A stretch of DNA of 64,000 nt. It comes from Branchiostoma belcheri (Eukaryota; Chordata; Leptocardii; Amphioxiformes; Branchiostomatidae). The stretch spans positions 450,801 to 514,800 of the forward strand of contig NW_017803379.1 of NCBI RefSeq assembly GCF_001625305.1. The letters are read 5' to 3'. Position 1 is the first letter of the stretch; each line of letters opens with the position of its first letter. A program made the translations under genes and the position numbers. The notes beneath the pieces are model-generated. The model saw only the letters and a list, made by a program, of their open reading frames with translations, was not told the DNA's origin and made no database searches. Positions 60,401 to 64,000 of the stretch are shown here, piece by piece.

Positions 60401-63400
60401 CAAAGTACATGTAGGTAACTATGAGATGTGGGAGCTCTCCGGCTCATAATCTTTTAAACAGTGAGAAAAAAAATTTGATGAATATAGTAATATACATGCC
60501 CATCTTTAATATAATTAATATGTAAGTATTATACACACTGTAAAATGATTTTGTCATAATGTATCTATGACTTTCAGACTACCAGTACTTCATGTACTGA
60601 CTTTTTCTGCCTTTTTTTGGTGTCCTGTTGATCAGGTTAGCAGGAGGCTCCTGTTGAGTCATCTGGTCCACTTTCTTGATGATACAGTCCAAACTCTTGT
60701 CCACATTCATCAGGGTATCCTCCTGTAGAAATATGACATGAGTCTGAATAAACAAACAATTGAGACCCATAACAAGAAGCTATCATTACATTTTATCCGA
60801 TAACTTTTTCCCAGTGTTAACGTCACACATCAGAGAAGCCATGTGACAAGTCTCACTGGGTCAGCCTACTGAGGAAAAGCGAGGTGAGAACATTTCCCTT
60901 TTGTGTTGGAACAAAACTTTTACCTTTAAGCATGAAGCTACTTTATTTGTTCATAGGATCTTAATAGCTTTCATGACCCTACCCAGGATGACTGTGATGA
61001 TTTAGGTTTGAAACTGTCCCCTTCCCAAGTCCACTTGGCTGTGGGGTCATCCTCAGTTCCGGTGGTCAGTGTGACTGAGTCACCCTCATCGTTAGGCGTG
61101 GTGGCGATGTAGTCCGGGCGCGCAGCCTTCAGGGAGTGGATGGCGTAGTCTAGTAACCTGTCCTCACAGACTGTCACCAGCTGTCGGGTCTGTTCACAGG
61201 TAAAAAGACAAAAATGGTTCAATTTCAGTTGTTCTAAAGGGTAACACTGCAACACATTGAAAAGGGGATGATCATTCTGTGGAATTTTGTTGCAGGTTAT
61301 TTTCAGGACTTCCAGGTGATGAGATACACAAGGAAATTGTTACTGAAGCAACTGCATAGATTTTGAAAACTGTCAGATGCAGCTTTCAAGCAGCATCCAA
61401 TACTTTTCATCAGTGACTTGTTGCTAATGATGAACAAAATCATGGCCTTTCTGTTACCTTGACACACACCTATTAGAGTGTCCGATATGATAAAGATAAG
61501 AAACAGCTCATATCATGCCAGGAGGTGAGCATGGGTTTTTTTAGATGACCGGGTTTTTTTAGATGACCGGACCTGGGCAAAATAAGCTACACTGTACTCT
61601 ATCATACTCATAGTAGTCATGTACACTGCACCTTGTCCGTCAGACTGTCCAGGGCCCTTCTCATGTCTCCCGGTGCCAGGTCCTTAGCTGATCTCATCAG
61701 GCTCTCACTGTAGTACATGATCTGTGTCTTCAGGGCCTGGATACTGGACAGCAGGTCTCGAGCCTTGGCCGAGTGGCTCTGGCCGGGACTGGACCCTGAC
61801 CCTGACCTGAAAAACAACAAAATGGGACCACATATTGACTCATCCAATCAGTACATTAAACTAAGAAATACTCAGCTTTAAGAGGTCAAGGACAAGTAAA
61901 AAAATCACAAGCTCCATGGCAATGACTTGATGCCAACTGAAGTAGTATGTATTATACATTGTAGTAGCTCTAATACAAAATGCAAACTGTAATAATACTG
62001 AGACACCTGAAACAACATTTTATACAGTACTAAATATACAAGATAGCCAATTAATCTAGTCTGTATATAGACATAACCCAACAATACAAAGTATATACAA
62101 AATGTACAGTACTACGTACCCTTTAGGACTGTACACGTCCTCATGTGAAGCCAGTAGTTTCTTGAGTCCGCCCTGTTTGAAGCCCTGTGTGTGGGCTGCC
62201 ATGGCCCCTACTGTCACTATGTCATACACATTATCTGGAACAACACAACAACACAGCACTCCATTCACTGGGCAAAGTCATGTGCTGTTCAAGTGTAACC
62301 AAAATGCAATTTTAGCTTTTGTATACATGAAAAGGTGTTGGTATTCCTTTCATTCTGATGATGTGACTCAACTGAAAGACAACAACAACTGACAAAAGAT
62401 GATTGGGTAAACTATTGCTAATACATTTGCCAAACGTTTAGTTAAGTTTAGCCACACATCAAATTTGCGTCATTTATTAGTAAGAGAGAGGAAAATAGCT
62501 TATGAAACACTCTTTGCGAGGTGTTACCATTATTAACAACAAACATGGTTAAATCAGCACCAAGGACAGACACATGGTACAGATGAGGGACTAGTGAGAT
62601 GGGATATTATCCATGTAGACAGCTAGCCTGCTGTCACCTAATCATAGTTTTGATCATAGTATGGATGAATAACAGTAGGCAGGAGATCAAGTCAAGATCA
62701 CGAGCACCTCAGACCTCATACACTGGGCTTCAAATGAAAGCTCAGAATGACCATTTCTGGCAACTGCACACAAACCAATTTTCATTCAGTAAAACCTATG
62801 GCTATTCATGTTTGACGATTCAGCTTGATTAATCAGTTTTATTTGTTGAGATGTATGAAGGTTGCAAAAGATTTTTATCAACATGTCATCTGTATGATTA
62901 TAAGCTAGCTGATATCATGCAATGTACATGCATTACTGCTACTAACAACATAATGTACAGTACTACAGAGTGAAAAGACTTGTGAATATAAGGCAACATT
63001 TAGCCATTCTACATGTACTGTAAGTCAAGGCCAATATAACAAAAGACACGGTGACAACACCAGTGAACCTTTAATGAACTAACTGTCTTTAACTTTTTAT
63101 ATATGAAAACAGATACTGACAATGACAACCACACGTGCAAAGACTGCAAGAATCAATGTAATGATAACATGCATTAAGTCCAGTATTGTCCATCAGCATG
63201 CAAATCTACACCCTGCATGGTAGATGAGACATTTGACACTTACGGGGCAAAGAAAATCAGAGATGATTGGAGCTTTTTAAGCTACATTTGCTGCACTAAT
63301 TGCTTTCTTTTCCTTTACACACTTCCTTCTACGACATACACTCTACAAACTAACACAGACACAGCCCATCAAGCTTTGGAGACTCACGTATGTCCGTGCT

Positions 63401-63817
63401 TTCCCCTGTATTATGGGGCAGTGTGGCAGACGCTACAGGCAAGGAGAGAGAAAGAGAGAGAACACAGCATTCTTCAGCGATGTCTTCCACACACCGAGAC
63501 AAGCACGTGCTAACCTCTACCACCACACAGAATGCCACACACTGTCCAAATACACACTGGGTAAATTGTGGACCCATCAGTTAGTCATGTCAGCTAAGCT
63601 AAATAAGATGTTATGGGATGTAGTTTAAAGGCATACGACATGAAAGATGGTAAGAATGACAGTGCACACGTATGGGTTAATATAAAGTTGTAATGTTACA
63701 GGTACAAACCTATCTCTTCCTCTAACAGCTGAACCCTCATCCTCTGCAGGTGAAGGTTTAGTGGCACAAACTCAAACCGCTTGTCCTCCTTCAGGCAGCT
63801 GGCTTTGAAAGCAGGGC
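54440..63817 (-). CDS. INPP4: Inositol polyphosphate 4-phosphatase, C-terminal part
   Basis: Hydrolyses the 4-phosphate of PtdIns(3,4)P2. Fourteen exons join in phase: 63710-63817, 62120-62234, 61632-61806, 60983-61189, 60602-60722, 60089-60195, 59046-59114, 58588-58711, 57580-57706, 56984-57124, 56649-56746, 56370-56482, 56056-56210, 54440-54572, about 596 residues. The catalytic CX5R loop reads CKSAKDRT (exon 56056-56210). [44 protein letters not shown] and the C-terminal [12 protein letters not shown] and YRPPEGTYG match human INPP4A/B closely. Human proteins are about 924-977 aa, so the N-terminal C2 region lies beyond the right edge; a possible donor (A|GTGAGT) sits at 63994-64000. A Ser/Gly-rich linker ([12 protein letters not shown]) and a basic insert (PKKGRK) are variable regions. 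One INPP4 gene is expected outside vertebrates, so A versus B does not apply. Confidence 0.95.
54890..56030. other. INPP4 intron between the last two main exons
   Basis: About 1.5 kb of AT-rich sequence with a short G-rich tract near 55150. No additional exon is seen. Small frames such as 55517-55723 minus have no family similarity. Confidence 0.4.
58060..58315 (+). other. Coding-like block of unknown nature in an INPP4 intron
   Basis: Higher GC than the surrounding intron and open on the plus strand from ATG 58007 to 58312 (101 codons), antisense to INPP4. The frame contains [16 protein letters not shown] but I do not recognise a domain. It may be a fragment of a repeat or a small unknown gene. 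Confidence 0.25.
62270..63700. other. INPP4 intron, no feature seen
   Basis: About 1.5 kb between the exons at 62120-62234 and 63710-63817. It contains a short 'gagagaaagagagag' tract near 63445. No further exon or element was recognised. Confidence 0.4.
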
Positions 63818-64000
63818 CTGGGGGTTGATTTGAACCCAAAATTCATCAAGCTCTCAAACAAAGGAATTCAATGGATATTGAATCATACATGTATGTTGAC
63901 TAATATAGCATCAATATTGTCCTTAGGATTTATGCTATGTAGACTGTCTCTGAAACCCTTACAGGGTTCCCTTTCAAACTCTGAGAAAGTGTTACTCACT

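Overview
The window is intron-rich animal nuclear DNA with no bacterial, organellar or viral genes. Coding exons are short (50-250 bp), introns are mostly a few hundred bases, and the noncoding DNA holds many small fold-back elements, tRNA-like repeats and AT-rich tandem arrays. Seven gene models could be assembled by joining exons with consistent phases. They match metazoan families, including a fuseless-type gene that as far as I know vertebrates lack, and single members of families that vertebrates hold as several paralogues. The best guess is an invertebrate deuterostome, most likely a cephalochordate (Branchiostoma). The organism call is inference.

Layout. 1-3000: tandem-repeat DNA (a 39-bp minisatellite, GC-rich 113-bp and 30-bp repeats, and three copies of a roughly 0.8-kb unit with a conserved stem-loop). 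4213-11651, minus: an ankyrin-repeat/SOCS-box gene of the ASB5/ASB11 type (E3 ligase substrate receptor) with several candidate transmembrane first exons and a duplicated 188-bp ankyrin exon. 12997-17619, plus: AADAT (kynurenine/alpha-aminoadipate aminotransferase), 13 exons, 428 aa. 18203-26325, plus: ACSF2 (acyl-CoA synthetase family 2), 16 exons, 612 aa. 27988-31732 and 33472-35329, plus: two intact fuseless-like 8-TM genes in a tandem segmental duplication that also copied the 3' end of ACSF2. 37196-41644, plus: RNF14 (RBR E3 ligase), 7 coding exons, 646 aa, converging on 42847-49686, minus: an atypical synaptotagmin, 11 exons, 558 aa. 52757-63817, minus: the C-terminal two thirds of an INPP4-type inositol polyphosphate 4-phosphatase whose 5' part lies beyond the right edge.

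AADAT and ACSF2 are both metabolic enzymes; the ASB-like gene and RNF14 act in ubiquitination; the fuseless-like genes, the synaptotagmin and INPP4 are membrane/phosphoinositide genes. I see no operon-like relation. From memory, human ASB5, AADAT and INPP4B all lie on 4q31-34, so part of this cluster may be an old linkage group.

The most unusual region is the ASB-like gene. At least four, probably five, separate exons each begin with ATG, encode one membrane helix and end in phase 1. They precede two homologous 188-bp exons that are both phase 1 to 0 and cannot be spliced together without a frameshift. This predicts mutually exclusive splicing combined with alternative membrane anchors. Other leads are a hydrophobic alternative last exon in INPP4, the fuseless/ACSF2 duplication junction, and well-preserved fold-back transposons with clear target-site duplications.
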